Part shown: one piece after another, positions 7,696 to 16,499 of the stretch
How the letters are laid out: each line of letters starts with the position of its first letter
How positions within the stretch are numbered: the stretch's first letter is position 1
NCBI GenBank assembly: GCA_905339165.1
Contig: CAJPFH010000065.1
Location: forward strand, 1 to 34,547
Direction: 5' to 3'
From: Flavobacteriales bacterium
GTDB lineage: Bacteria; Bacteroidota; Bacteroidia; Flavobacteriales_E; Vicingaceae
DNA: 34,547 nucleotides
The notes under the pieces: model-generated
Told to the model about the DNA's origin: nothing
Database searches by the model: none
The model's input: only the letters and a program-made list of their open reading frames with translations
Made by a program: the position numbers and the translations under genes

Positions 7696-10680
7696 TTATT
7701 CAGTTTTTAATTCTACCAAAATATAAAGTTGTGTTCCCTTTGCCGGAGACGAAGAATAATCGAACGAACAACCTAAAGAGTCTAAGCGGTGTATAATGTT
7801 TAATACTCCAATGCCATTCTTGTTCATTTTAGCTTCTTCTACATTAAACCCTTTTCCGTTTTCAACTATAAAAATTTCGAGACTTTCTTTTCTAAAATGA
7901 AAAGAAACTTTTAAATAGTCCGCATCGGAGTGTTTTATGGTATTATTAAAAAACTCTTGAATAACTCTATAAATATTTATTTTCTCTACGTTCGTTGGTT
8001 CTTTTTCCTGTCCAATCTTTTTAATGTCGCATTTTATAGCAGAATATAGGTTTACTTGTTCAACCAGTGCGTTTACTGCTTCAAACAAACTAAAATCGGC
8101 AAATTCGGGCGCCACCAAAGAATGCGAAAGATTTCTGATTACACGAATCACATCATTGGCCGTTTCGTTGAGATGTGTAAATATATTTTTACTCTCATTG
8201 TTTTTGATAGTATAAGGCTCCAGAGCATTGCAAAATAATTTGAAGGCCATTAGTTTTTGCCCTATGTTATCGTGCAATTCTCTTGCTATTCTTCTTTTTT
8301 CGGCTTCTTGCGACTGTATGGCGGTGTTTGCCAAATAAGCCTGTAATTCTTTCCGTTCGGTAATATCTACATGCCTTAACACAATGCGGGATTCTTTGCC
8401 ATAAAAAAGATTGGCAGAAAGTAAAAACCATCTTTTTTTTGCAGGAGAATGACAGGGATATTCAATTTGAAATGTTTTTATTTTTTTGTTTAGTAATTTA
8501 TTAAGACCTCTAAGTATCTTGATAACCGAATGGTCGCCATTTTTTATGGCATTACGACATGCTTCAATGTAGTTAGCTCCTTCGGAACAATGTTGTATAG
8601 AGAGTTCGTTTTCTTTAGCAAAATTCTTCCAAGCTTCGTTGGTCACTAAAATAGTGCCCTTTTCATCTATAACCGCAATATGCGAGTTCATAGAATCGAA
8701 AATTCCATGTATAAATTTTTCGTTTTCTATTATTTGCTGTGTCGCTTTTTTAATTTCTGTAATATCATTTACAAACGACATGATGCCGTAAAAATTTCCC
8801 GAATCGAAAAAAACGGGAGAAGCACTGATTTGAACCCATATTACTTCTCCGTTTTTTTTTATCATTTGTGTTTCGTAAGTTTCTTTCTCTCCTTTTTTTC
8901 TTTTTTCTATTTTCTCTTTTAATATAATTTCTGCATCCTTGGGTAATAAAAAATCGTATCCAATTTTTCCTAGCAACTCTTCTCGGGTATATCCCAACAT
9001 TTCACAAAATGCCAAATTGGCCATTTCTATAACGCCAATAGGAGACGAAATAAGAATACCTACTTGTATGTTTTCAAATAAATTGCGATATTTTTCTTCG
9101 CTTTTTCGTAGCCTATTCTCGGCATTTCTTTTTTCTGTAATATCTTGTATTATTTCTAATTTAGATACAATTTCTTCTTGCTCGTTTTTTAAAGGAATAT
9201 CTAACAATTCCAAACACATTTCTTTATTGGGTGTTTCGTAATACCACGTTACTTTTTCGCCTTTAAAAACAAACTCGTTCTTGCAAAAAGAACAGGGGGT
9301 GTCGGCTTTATGAAAATAGGTATAACATTTTTGCGAAAGTTCTTTGCCAAACATTTCTTTGGCTATGGGGTTTATATATTCTATGTCGTAATTTTTGTTT
9401 ACAATATAAATTCCATGCGGAAAAGAATCGAGAATTTTTTTAAAAAATTTTCTTTCGCTATACAATTTCTCCTCATATTTTTTTATTTCTGTAATATCTG
9501 TTAATACTGCCAAAATAGAATTTATACTTCCATCGGTATTATGAAATAAAGAACCTTTTAAATGACACCAAATTTCTGCCCCATTTTTTGTCTTTAGTTT
9601 TCTTTCAATGTCTCTAATTTTTACTTTACCGCATACAACTTCTTGTATTTTAATTTTAGCATCTTCTTTTTCTGCATCTACAACGTAATTATAATAAGAG
9701 GTGTTTAAAAGCTCTTCAACTGAAATGCCCAACATGCTTGCCATTTTACGATTTGCAAACATGACATTTCCTTCAACATCTAATTGCATAATACCTGAAT
9801 TAACGGTATCAAAAATTAATTGTAATTTGTTATTGGTGTTTAATCGTTCTATTTCATTTTTTTTCTTTTCGGTAATGTTTTTAAACACAGCAATCATTCG
9901 CTTTTCGGAAAAATCAAAGTCGAAAGAAATAAAATTTAATTCGTAATACAATGTACCTTGTGAAGTTTCTCTTACTTCAACTATAATATTTTCGTTTTGT
10001 TTTTCTTTTTTATTAAAGGCATTGTAGAGAATCTCTTCTGCGCATTGTTCTGTATTAAGAATTGTATAAGGAAAAGGAATTTTTGTAATGTTTTTACCAA
10101 TGATTTTTTTAGATTGGAATTGACCAAAATTTATAAATTCCTCGTTGCAGGCAAGAATTTGCCCTGCCGAATCTAATATAAACATTAAATCGGGCGAGTT
10201 GTAGAACATAAATTCAAAAGAAAAATTGGTTCTTTTTTGTTGTTCGATTAATTGGCTTTTAAGATTTTCTATTTCTGTTTTTGAGCGTTCTAATTTTCTA
10301 TTCGCATTAGCAAGTTGCAGTAAATTTTTTATCTTAAGCAACAATAAATCGTTTTCGAAAGGCTTTGTAATACAATCGGTATACTCTATTTCCGTGCACT
10401 TTTTATAAAATTCTTTTTCTATGGTTTGATTTATAACAAAAAGTATGGGTACAGATTTTTGTTTTAAAGCAGTAACCGTAGGTATTAAAGAACTATGGTG
10501 TTCAGGGTGGTTTAATATCAATATGCAATTTTCATTTTGCAATATCATTTCAATACATTGCTGCTCATTTTCGGCTGTATCAAAAGAAATCGAATTGTTA
10601 TTGAATACTTTTTGCAGCGTTAAATCTTCAGAGGAACTAAATCCGAAAAGCAATATTTTCGTTTCTGCAGCGAAGATCAT
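7696..10680 (-). CDS. Multi-PAS sensor histidine kinase (HisKA_3) with degenerate receiver
   Basis: A 994-residue cytoplasmic sensor kinase with no clear membrane segment. Residues 1-125 fold like a receiver but have N57 where the phospho-acceptor Asp belongs (CILILNHPEHH) and lack the acidic pair, so phosphorylation there is unlikely. Five PAS/PAC units follow, at about 155-275, 285-405, 410-520, 525-645 and 650-780, most ending in a DITE-like PAC motif. The third has Cys at 452, 463 and 466 (TPCSFCKN). The dimerisation domain is HisKA_3 with likely phospho-His H803 (ARELHDNIGQKL). The ATPase domain has an N-box (QEFFNNTIKHS, about 909-918), G1 ENGKGF (940-945) and G2 NGIGVLN (955-961). Kinases of this class usually act on NarL-type regulators; the two nearby receivers are candidates. 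It is co-transcribed with the small STAS-like gene. Confidence 0.95.
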   Translation of the reverse strand: MIFAAETKILLFGFSSSEDLTLQKVFNNNSISFDTAENEQQCIEMILQNENCILILNHPEHHSSLIPTVTALKQKSVPILFVINQTIEKEFYKKCTEIEYTDCITKPFENDLLLLKIKNLLQLANANRKLERSKTEIENLKSQLIEQQKRTNFSFEFMFYNSPDLMFILDSAGQILACNEEFINFGQFQSKKIIGKNITKIPFPYTILNTEQCAEEILYNAFNKKEKQNENIIVEVRETSQGTLYYELNFISFDFDFSEKRMIAVFKNITEKKKNEIERLNTNNKLQLIFDTVNSGIMQLDVEGNVMFANRKMASMLGISVEELLNTSYYNYVVDAEKEDAKIKIQEVVCGKVKIRDIERKLKTKNGAEIWCHLKGSLFHNTDGSINSILAVLTDITEIKKYEEKLYSERKFFKKILDSFPHGIYIVNKNYDIEYINPIAKEMFGKELSQKCYTYFHKADTPCSFCKNEFVFKGEKVTWYYETPNKEMCLELLDIPLKNEQEEIVSKLEIIQDITEKRNAENRLRKSEEKYRNLFENIQVGILISSPIGVIEMANLAFCEMLGYTREELLGKIGYDFLLPKDAEIILKEKIEKRKKGEKETYETQMIKKNGEVIWVQISASPVFFDSGNFYGIMSFVNDITEIKKATQQIIENEKFIHGIFDSMNSHIAVIDEKGTILVTNEAWKNFAKENELSIQHCSEGANYIEACRNAIKNGDHSVIKILRGLNKLLNKKIKTFQIEYPCHSPAKKRWFLLSANLFYGKESRIVLRHVDITERKELQAYLANTAIQSQEAEKRRIARELHDNIGQKLMAFKLFCNALEPYTIKNNESKNIFTHLNETANDVIRVIRNLSHSLVAPEFADFSLFEAVNALVEQVNLYSAIKCDIKKIGQEKEPTNVEKINIYRVIQEFFNNTIKHSDADYLKVSFHFRKESLEIFIVENGKGFNVEEAKMNKNGIGVLNIIHRLDSLGCSFDYSSSPAKGTQLYILVELKTE

Positions 10681-10714
10681 TTTGAAAAATATAAATCAAA
10701 AAGCAAATAAACAA

Positions 10715-10742
10715 AAAAGCGTAGCAGTGATGCTACGCTTTT
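10715..10742 (-). terminator. Strong bidirectional-looking terminator
   Basis: A perfect 12-base-pair stem: AAAAGCGTAGCA (10715-10726), loop GTGA, TGCTACGCTTTT (10731-10742). Read on the minus strand, the stem is followed by a run of T, so it ends transcription of the glycine-rich gene that stops at 10766. The kinase gene begins just beyond it (10680), so it separates the two units. Confidence 0.85.
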
Positions 10743-10765
10743 CTACCTAAAAGAAAAAAGAATTT

Positions 10766-12472
10766 TTATTCAATTATCAACTTTGCCTTGGCTATCGTTG
10801 TATTATTTTCTTTAATAAGAATTGAATACATTCCTGCTGTTTTGTTGTTTCTGTTTAGAAGAATCGTGTTGCCATAAAATTTGCCTTCCTCTATTTTTTT
10901 ACCTGTATAATCGTAAATTTCGAATGTGCCATTCGTTACAAAAAGATTTTGAATAGTAACTGTGCTGCTGTTATGAAAAGGGTTCGGATAAATGGAAACA
11001 CTCGTATTGCTAGATAATTCATTTACTCCGGCACAAATATGTACCACTACCTCGTCTGTAGCAGAATTAGTACAAGTATTTCCATCGGTATAGGTATAGG
11101 TAATAATATGTGTACCTATACCCGCACTCACTGCACTGAAGTTTCCTCCGCTTACACCGTTTCCGCTAAATACACCTCCATTAGGAGTTCCACCGCTCAA
11201 CGCAATAGGTGCTGCAGAACTGCAAACAGTATCGATATTCAATGTTAAAGAAACACTTGGCAATGGATTAACGGTTACTGCCAACGAATCGGATAGAGAA
11301 GAATTTCCGCAAGAAGAGCCTGCGTTTACATAAATTTTTCCGGAACCACTTCCCCATAATACGGTGATAAGAGTATCGCCTTGTCCGGTAAGAATATTAG
11401 AGCCCCCCGGAACTGTCCAGGTATAATTATTCATTCCGTTAACTGTGTTTACGTAATATGTAGAAGTATCGCCTTCGCAAACAGGTGTTGGACCAACTAT
11501 GGCAACAGATTGAGAACAGTTGGTAGTTCCTCCATTTATGGTACCAACAGCTCCTGCAGTACCAGCGGGTGCAGAGTTAACTCCAACACCGGGTTGTCCT
11601 CCATTCACTTGGATTGTAGCACCTAAAGTGCAAACATTGGCAGAAAATTTAATTCTACCGCCACCACCGCCACCACCGGCTTGTGCATAGGGGCCTCCGG
11701 CACCGCCATCACCACCATTTCCTCCATTTGCCTGTAGTATTCCTGTAACATAGCCTGCTGCTCCTGAAATATTAATGCCGCCTCCAGCTCCTGCACCACC
11801 ACCAGTGCCTCCATAAGTTTCTGCTTGTCCGGTTATACCGTTCTTTCCATTTACATAAATAGCTCCTGATACAAAAACAGAATTAGAGGAAATCAATTCA
11901 ACTGCTCCACCACCATTTCCACCCGCACCCGATAAGCCATATCCTGCTCCGCTACAATGTGTGGCTCCGGAACCTCCGCCAGAGCCCATGCTTATTGCAG
12001 GTAAGCCTAGTGTTCCATACGCTGTTCCTCCCATCGCAGGAAGGGGCGGACTTGATATATTATGCTTACTGCTATTCCCTCCATTCCCCCCATATGCACC
12101 ACCACCACCACCAGTACCATGTACACAAGGCCCGTGAAAGCCTCCTTCACCACCACCGGTTCCGGAACCGGTTATTCCGGAAGCAGAAAAGTTTGGATTT
12201 ACCGGCCCACCGATATGTCCTGCTCCATTTCCCATTATGGTGCCTTCTATATTTATACATTGTGCCGAAACAGAAAGTATGGTTCCGGGAAATACATAGA
12301 CAGTTACTCCATTCTGAACATGAAAATTACCCACATTGGTAAAGGTTCCGCTTAAGGTATCTCCATTGTTTGGAATCAGATTGTTTCCGTTATAGTTTCC
12401 TCCGTTAATTACCGTGGCAAACGAAACAAGTGGAAGCAACAGTGTACTCAAAATTTTGTAATGTTTTTTCAT
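10766..12472 (-). CDS. Glycine-rich secreted protein with PKD-like domains, T9SS cargo
   Basis: A 568-residue exported protein. The signal peptide is at about 1-19 (ILSTLLLPLVSFAT). Residues 20-95 look like a short beta-helix start (GTFTNVGNFHVQNGVTVYVF). Residues about 96-320 are extremely glycine-rich with many GGNGG/GGGG runs, interleaved with short strands (AIYVNGKNG, ILQANGGNGG, ATIQVNGGQ), suggesting a flat beta-solenoid. A PKD-like domain follows (about 324-400: PVCEGDTSTYYV, YTWTVPGG), then a second beta domain (about 402-480: SGGTPNGGVFSGNGV). The type A sorting domain is at about 491-568 (SIYPNPFHNSSTV ... FEIYDYTGKKI ... GMYSILI). It should be exported by Sec, then the T9SS, to the cell surface. 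Ligand and role are unknown; an adhesive or matrix role is only a guess. It is a single-gene unit bounded by its own promoter and terminator. Confidence 0.92.
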   Translation of the reverse strand: MKKHYKILSTLLLPLVSFATVINGGNYNGNNLIPNNGDTLSGTFTNVGNFHVQNGVTVYVFPGTILSVSAQCINIEGTIMGNGAGHIGGPVNPNFSASGITGSGTGGGEGGFHGPCVHGTGGGGGAYGGNGGNSSKHNISSPPLPAMGGTAYGTLGLPAISMGSGGGSGATHCSGAGYGLSGAGGNGGGAVELISSNSVFVSGAIYVNGKNGITGQAETYGGTGGGAGAGGGINISGAAGYVTGILQANGGNGGDGGAGGPYAQAGGGGGGGRIKFSANVCTLGATIQVNGGQPGVGVNSAPAGTAGAVGTINGGTTNCSQSVAIVGPTPVCEGDTSTYYVNTVNGMNNYTWTVPGGSNILTGQGDTLITVLWGSGSGKIYVNAGSSCGNSSLSDSLAVTVNPLPSVSLTLNIDTVCSSAAPIALSGGTPNGGVFSGNGVSGGNFSAVSAGIGTHIITYTYTDGNTCTNSATDEVVVHICAGVNELSSNTSVSIYPNPFHNSSTVTIQNLFVTNGTFEIYDYTGKKIEEGKFYGNTILLNRNNKTAGMYSILIKENNTTIAKAKLIIE

Positions 12473-12501
12473 AGGTTTGTGTGTTTATTTATTGTGTCAA
12501 A

Positions 12502-12509
12502 CAAAAGTA
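12502..12509 (-). promoter_or_regulatory. Promoter -7 box of glycine-rich gene
   Basis: On the minus strand this reads TACTTTTG, an exact TAnnTTTG box, 29 bases upstream of the start codon at 12472. A TTTG lies further upstream but the gap (13 bases) is shorter than the usual 19-20, so only the -7 box is well supported. Confidence 0.45.
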
Positions 12510-12567
12510 TTGAAAAAATGTTCAAAAACTATTTTAATTAAGGAATTACTCCGGTAACACCTAATAC

Positions 12568-12598
12568 TTGCAACAATCGGCTTTTTATGGTACTTTTG
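12568..12598 (+). promoter_or_regulatory. Promoter of the suf operon
   Basis: TTG at 12568-12570, 20 bases, then TACTTTTG at 12591-12598, a good match to the Bacteroidota promoter. It leaves a leader of about 70 bases before the sufA start codon at 12676, long enough to hold a regulator site. I see no clear Fur- or IscR-type palindrome in it. Confidence 0.65.
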
Positions 12599-12675
12599 CA
12601 GCTATTTAGATTTAATCTAAATAAGATAAAACTTTTTTAACGCATAATTGTTTACTGGTTTAAAATAGAATTGAT

Positions 12676-13002
12676 ATGATTACTGTAACAGATAATGCCA
12701 GCGCACAGGCAAAAAAATTAATGGCCGAACAAAATGCAGGGAAGGATGCATTTATACGTGTTGGTGTAAAAGGAGGAGGCTGCTCAGGCCTTAGTTACGA
12801 GTTAAACTTTGATAATAAATTAAAAGAAGACGATAAAGTGTTTGAAGACAAAGGCTTAAAAATTGTTTGCGATAAAAAAAGTTTTTTGTATCTGATAGGC
12901 ACACAATTAGATTTTAGCGGAGGGTTGAACGGCAAAGGATTTATATTCGTAAACCCTAACGCTTCCAGAACATGTGGTTGCGGAGAAAGCTTTTCCATCT
13001 GA
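12676..13002 (+). CDS. sufA: A-type iron-sulfur carrier (HesB/IscA/SufA)
   Basis: A 108-residue cytoplasmic Fe-S cluster carrier that takes clusters from the SufBCD scaffold and passes them to target proteins. The three conserved cysteines are C36 (GGGCSGLSYEL), C100 and C102 (RTCGCGESF), at the same spacing as E. coli IscA. The full family length is present. It is the first gene of the suf operon, 77 bases downstream of the promoter box and 22 bases before sufB. Whether it should be called sufA, iscA or erpA cannot be decided by sequence alone; the position makes sufA the natural name. Confidence 0.95.
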   Translation: MITVTDNASAQAKKLMAEQNAGKDAFIRVGVKGGGCSGLSYELNFDNKLKEDDKVFEDKGLKIVCDKKSFLYLIGTQLDFSGGLNGKGFIFVNPNASRTCGCGESFSI

Positions 13003-13024
13003 TATATAAAGGATAAAACGAGAC

Positions 13025-14473
13025 ATGCCGGAAGAAAACGAAATATTAGACGAGCACCTTTCTGGGGAATACAAATACGGTTTTGTAAGTAATATTGAAT
13101 CAGAAAAAGCTCCTATAGGCTTAAGTGAAGATACCATTCGGTTTATTTCGCAAAAAAAGAATGAACCGGAATGGATGCTGGAATGGCGGTTAAAAGCATT
13201 CAGGCATTGGCTTACCATGAAAGAACCTACGCATTGGCCACACCTTACATACCCCGATATCGATTTTCAGCAAATCTACTATTACGCTGCACCCAAACAA
13301 AAACCTCAATACAACAGTTTAGATGAAGTAGATCCCGAACTGCTTCGCACCTTCGAAAAATTAGGCATTTCGTTGGACGAGCAAAAACGTCTTAGTGGAG
13401 TAGCCGTAGATGCCGTAATAGACAGCGTTTCGGTAAAAACCACTTTTAGAGAAAAGCTAAGCGAAATGGGTATTATTTTTTGCTCGTTCAGTGAAGCTGT
13501 ACGAGAATACCCCGATTTAGTAAAACAATATTTAGGCAGTGTTGTGCCTCCTGCAGATAATTTTTATGCAGCACTCAACTCGGCCGTTTTTAGCGATGGC
13601 TCTTTTTGTTATATCCCTAAGGGAGTACGATGCCCCATGGAACTTTCTACCTATTTTCGTATCAACGAAGCCAATACCGGACAATTTGAGCGTACCCTGC
13701 TCATTGCCGATGAAGGGGCTTATGTTAGCTATTTGGAAGGCTGCACAGCACCCATGCGAGACGAAAACCAATTACATGCTGCCGTAGTAGAACTGGTTGC
13801 TCTTAAAGATGCCGAAATAAAATATTCTACAGTGCAAAACTGGTATCCCGGAAATAAAGAAGGAAAAGGAGGAATTTACAACTTCGTTACAAAACGGGGA
13901 ATTTGCCTGGGAGATTATTCTAAAATTTCGTGGACACAGGTTGAAACCGGTTCGGCAGTTACCTGGAAATATCCCAGTTGTATACTAAAAGGAAATCACT
14001 CCACTGGAGAGTTCTATTCAGTAGCCGTTACTAACAACTACCAACAAGCCGATACCGGAACCAAAATGATACATATTGGAAAAAATACCAAAAGCACTAT
14101 TGTATCCAAGGGCATTTCGGCAGGTTTTAGCAACAATTCGTACAGAGGTTTGGTGGCCATTCAAAAAGGTGCCGAAAACGCCCGAAATTATACACAATGC
14201 GATTCTCTGTTGATGAGCGATCAATGTGGCGCTCATACTTTTCCTTACATTGAAGTAAAAAATAAAACCGCTAAAGTAGAACACGAAGCGACAACCTCTA
14301 AAATTGGCGAAGACCAACTTTTTTATTGCAATCAAAGAGGAATAGACAATGAAAAAGCCATTGCTTTAATTGTAAACGGATATTGCAAAGAAGTACTGAA
14401 TCAGTTACCTATGGAATTTGCGGTTGAAGCACAAAAATTGCTGGAAGTTAGCTTGGAAGGTAGTGTGGGTTAA
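13025..14473 (+). CDS. sufB: Fe-S cluster assembly scaffold SufB
   Basis: A 482-residue subunit of the SufBCD complex, on which Fe-S clusters are built. It is of normal length, with family features: the N-terminal [16 protein letters not shown], the middle [40 protein letters not shown], and the C-terminal beta-helix core with [20 protein letters not shown], whose first Cys matches the essential SufB cysteine that accepts sulfur or cluster. It ends with a GIDNEKA...IVNGYCKEV helix region. It is placed 22 bases after sufA and 16 bases before sufC, so transcription is shared. Confidence 0.98.
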   Translation: MPEENEILDEHLSGEYKYGFVSNIESEKAPIGLSEDTIRFISQKKNEPEWMLEWRLKAFRHWLTMKEPTHWPHLTYPDIDFQQIYYYAAPKQKPQYNSLDEVDPELLRTFEKLGISLDEQKRLSGVAVDAVIDSVSVKTTFREKLSEMGIIFCSFSEAVREYPDLVKQYLGSVVPPADNFYAALNSAVFSDGSFCYIPKGVRCPMELSTYFRINEANTGQFERTLLIADEGAYVSYLEGCTAPMRDENQLHAAVVELVALKDAEIKYSTVQNWYPGNKEGKGGIYNFVTKRGICLGDYSKISWTQVETGSAVTWKYPSCILKGNHSTGEFYSVAVTNNYQQADTGTKMIHIGKNTKSTIVSKGISAGFSNNSYRGLVAIQKGAENARNYTQCDSLLMSDQCGAHTFPYIEVKNKTAKVEHEATTSKIGEDQLFYCNQRGIDNEKAIALIVNGYCKEVLNQLPMEFAVEAQKLLEVSLEGSVG

Positions 14474-14489
14474 TTAGAAAAATAATACT

Positions 14490-15239
14490 ATGTTAGAAAT
14501 AAAAAATTTAAAAGCATCGGTAGAAGAAAAAGAAATCCTGAAAGGAATTAACCTGAAAATAAATGCCGGTGAAGTACATGCCATTATGGGACCCAATGGA
14601 TCCGGAAAAAGCACTCTTTCATCGGTACTTGCCGGAAGAGATGGATACGAAGTAACCGAAGGAAAGGTAGACTTCTTACAAAAAAACCTGCTGGAACTTA
14701 GTCCTGAAGACCGTGCACGTGAAGGACTCTTTTTAGCCTTTCAGTACCCTATAGAAATTCCGGGAGTTAGCAATATTAACTTTTTAAAAACAGCCTTAAA
14801 CGAAATTCGGGCTTATAAAGGCTTAGAACCTATCAGTGCTAAAGATTTTTTAGCCTTAGTAAAAGAAAAATCACAGTTGGTAGAACTCGATTCTAAATTA
14901 GCAAACCGCTCGGTAAACGAAGGATTTTCGGGAGGAGAAAAAAAACGAAACGAAATTTTTCAGTTAGCTATGCTTAATCCGAAGCTGGCCATACTCGATG
15001 AAACCGATTCCGGGCTCGATATTGATGCACTTCGTATTGTAGCGAACGGAGTAAACAAATTGCGAAGCAAAGACTGCTCTTTTATTATTATTACACACTA
15101 TCAGCGTTTGTTAGACTATATTGTACCCGACTTTGTGCACGTTTTGTACAACGGAAAAATTGTTAAATCTGGAACCAAAGAACTTGCCTTAGAGCTAGAA
15201 GAAAAAGGGTACGACTGGATTAAAGCAGAAGCCGTATAA
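14490..15239 (+). CDS. sufC: Fe-S cluster assembly ATPase SufC
   Basis: A 249-residue ABC-type ATPase that binds SufB and SufD and powers their rearrangement during cluster assembly; it is not a transporter subunit. Walker A is GPNGSGKS (34-41). The Q-loop region is LAFQYPIEIPGV, the ABC signature is FSGGEKKRNE (146-155), Walker B is LAILDETDSGLD (about 166-178) and the switch His is in IITHYQRLL. The KKRNE after the signature and DETDSGLD are characteristic of SufC. Neighbours are sufB (16-base gap) and sufD (15-base gap). Confidence 0.98.
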   Translation: MLEIKNLKASVEEKEILKGINLKINAGEVHAIMGPNGSGKSTLSSVLAGRDGYEVTEGKVDFLQKNLLELSPEDRAREGLFLAFQYPIEIPGVSNINFLKTALNEIRAYKGLEPISAKDFLALVKEKSQLVELDSKLANRSVNEGFSGGEKKRNEIFQLAMLNPKLAILDETDSGLDIDALRIVANGVNKLRSKDCSFIIITHYQRLLDYIVPDFVHVLYNGKIVKSGTKELALELEEKGYDWIKAEAV

Positions 15240-15254
15240 AATAAAAAATTAAAA

Positions 15255-16499
15255 ATGACAACCGTTGCTACTACCGTAAAAGATAAAATTCTTTCTGTTT
15301 TTAAGAATGTCTCTGTAGTAAATAACACCACTTACAGAAAAGAAGCGTTAGAATATTTGCAAAGTTTAGAAGTACCTCATTCTCGCATGGAAAACTGGAA
15401 ATACACTCGTCCGGCTTTTCTTGCTAAAAATCATTACGAGCTTGCATCCGAAATACAAAATATCGACATTTCTCTGTATTTATTAGACGCCACCTACTAC
15501 CATTTAGTTTTTATAAACGGGCTGTACTCCGAAAAAGAATCGGCATTGCCGGCTGTGGCCAAAGATATTGTATCTCTTGAATTAAAAAATACAGATACCT
15601 CTTTTAATAAAAACTTCTTTACAACTCTTAATGCCGCTTATTATACTGCCGGCCTTAACATTCACATTCCTGCAGGAATTAAGCTCGACAAACCTTTACA
15701 AATAATCCATTTATCTACCCATAATTACATAGCAAATGTTCATCACCTTATTAAGGTAGAAAAAAATGCAGAAGCCGAAATTTTAATTACTTCTCACTCC
15801 CTAAGTGAAAAAGCTTTTTTAAATATTTTTACCGAAATAGAGTGTAAAGAAAATGCAACATTAACTGCCCATTTGTTGCAGCTGGAAGAAAGCGAATCAT
15901 CTCAATATAATTACATTAATTGTAGGCAGGGGCAAAATAGTGTGTTTACAATAAATACTTTCTCTTTAGGTAAAGCATGGATTAGAAACGATTTAGATAT
16001 TGCAATAAACGGTAGCCATTGCGAGGCTAATTTATACGGAGCATATTTACCCCAAAACAACCAGCACATAGATAACCATACATTGGTGAAACACTTAAAA
16101 CCACACAGTGTTTCTAACGAATTGTATAAGGGAGTTTTAACACATCGTTCTACAGGCGTTTTCAACGGTAAGGTATTGGTAGAAAAAGATGCTCAAAAAA
16201 CAAACGCATATCAAAGTAATTCCAATATTTTATTGAGCAATGATGCTACCATTTATTCTAAACCCGAATTGGAAATTTATGCCGATGATGTAAAATGCAG
16301 CCATGGCTCTACCACCGGGCAGATAGATGAAGAAGCCTTATTTTACTTACAATCGAGAGGTATAAGCAAAGACTCCGCTATGCGTTTGCTAGTTCAGGCT
16401 TTTGTAGCTGATGTAACAAAATCACTAAGTAATCAAACAGTAAAAACATACGTAGAAGAGTATGTTGCCGATAGATTTAAAAGCGGATATGCCCAATAA
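15255..16499 (+). CDS. sufD: Fe-S cluster assembly protein SufD
   Basis: A 414-residue paralogue of SufB and third member of the SufBCD scaffold. It has the N-terminal helical part (RKEALEYLQSLEVPHSRMEN, then WKYTRPAFL), a central beta-helix, and the family C-terminal motif KPELEIYADDVKCSHGSTTG, with the His of the SufB-SufD interface cluster site, followed by LFYLQSRGISKDSAMRLLV. The start ATG 15255 fits the family. Its last 11 bases overlap the sufS start codon, suggesting coupled translation. Confidence 0.97.
   Translation: MTTVATTVKDKILSVFKNVSVVNNTTYRKEALEYLQSLEVPHSRMENWKYTRPAFLAKNHYELASEIQNIDISLYLLDATYYHLVFINGLYSEKESALPAVAKDIVSLELKNTDTSFNKNFFTTLNAAYYTAGLNIHIPAGIKLDKPLQIIHLSTHNYIANVHHLIKVEKNAEAEILITSHSLSEKAFLNIFTEIECKENATLTAHLLQLEESESSQYNYINCRQGQNSVFTINTFSLGKAWIRNDLDIAINGSHCEANLYGAYLPQNNQHIDNHTLVKHLKPHSVSNELYKGVLTHRSTGVFNGKVLVEKDAQKTNAYQSNSNILLSNDATIYSKPELEIYADDVKCSHGSTTGQIDEEALFYLQSRGISKDSAMRLLVQAFVADVTKSLSNQTVKTYVEEYVADRFKSGYAQ

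Noticed and set aside
8024-10408. Multiple plus-strand open frames opposite the kinase gene
   Set aside because: The kinase has continuous domain matches along its full length; the opposite frames are Phe/Ser-rich with no family features.
11039-12355. Several open frames on the plus strand opposite the glycine-rich gene
   Set aside because: They are artefacts of GGN-rich coding on the other strand, which removes stop codons; they have no start signals or recognisable domains.
12599-12675. Riboswitch or Fur/IscR box in the suf leader
   Set aside because: I found no clear palindrome or conserved fold in the leader by eye; nothing to report without a motif search.
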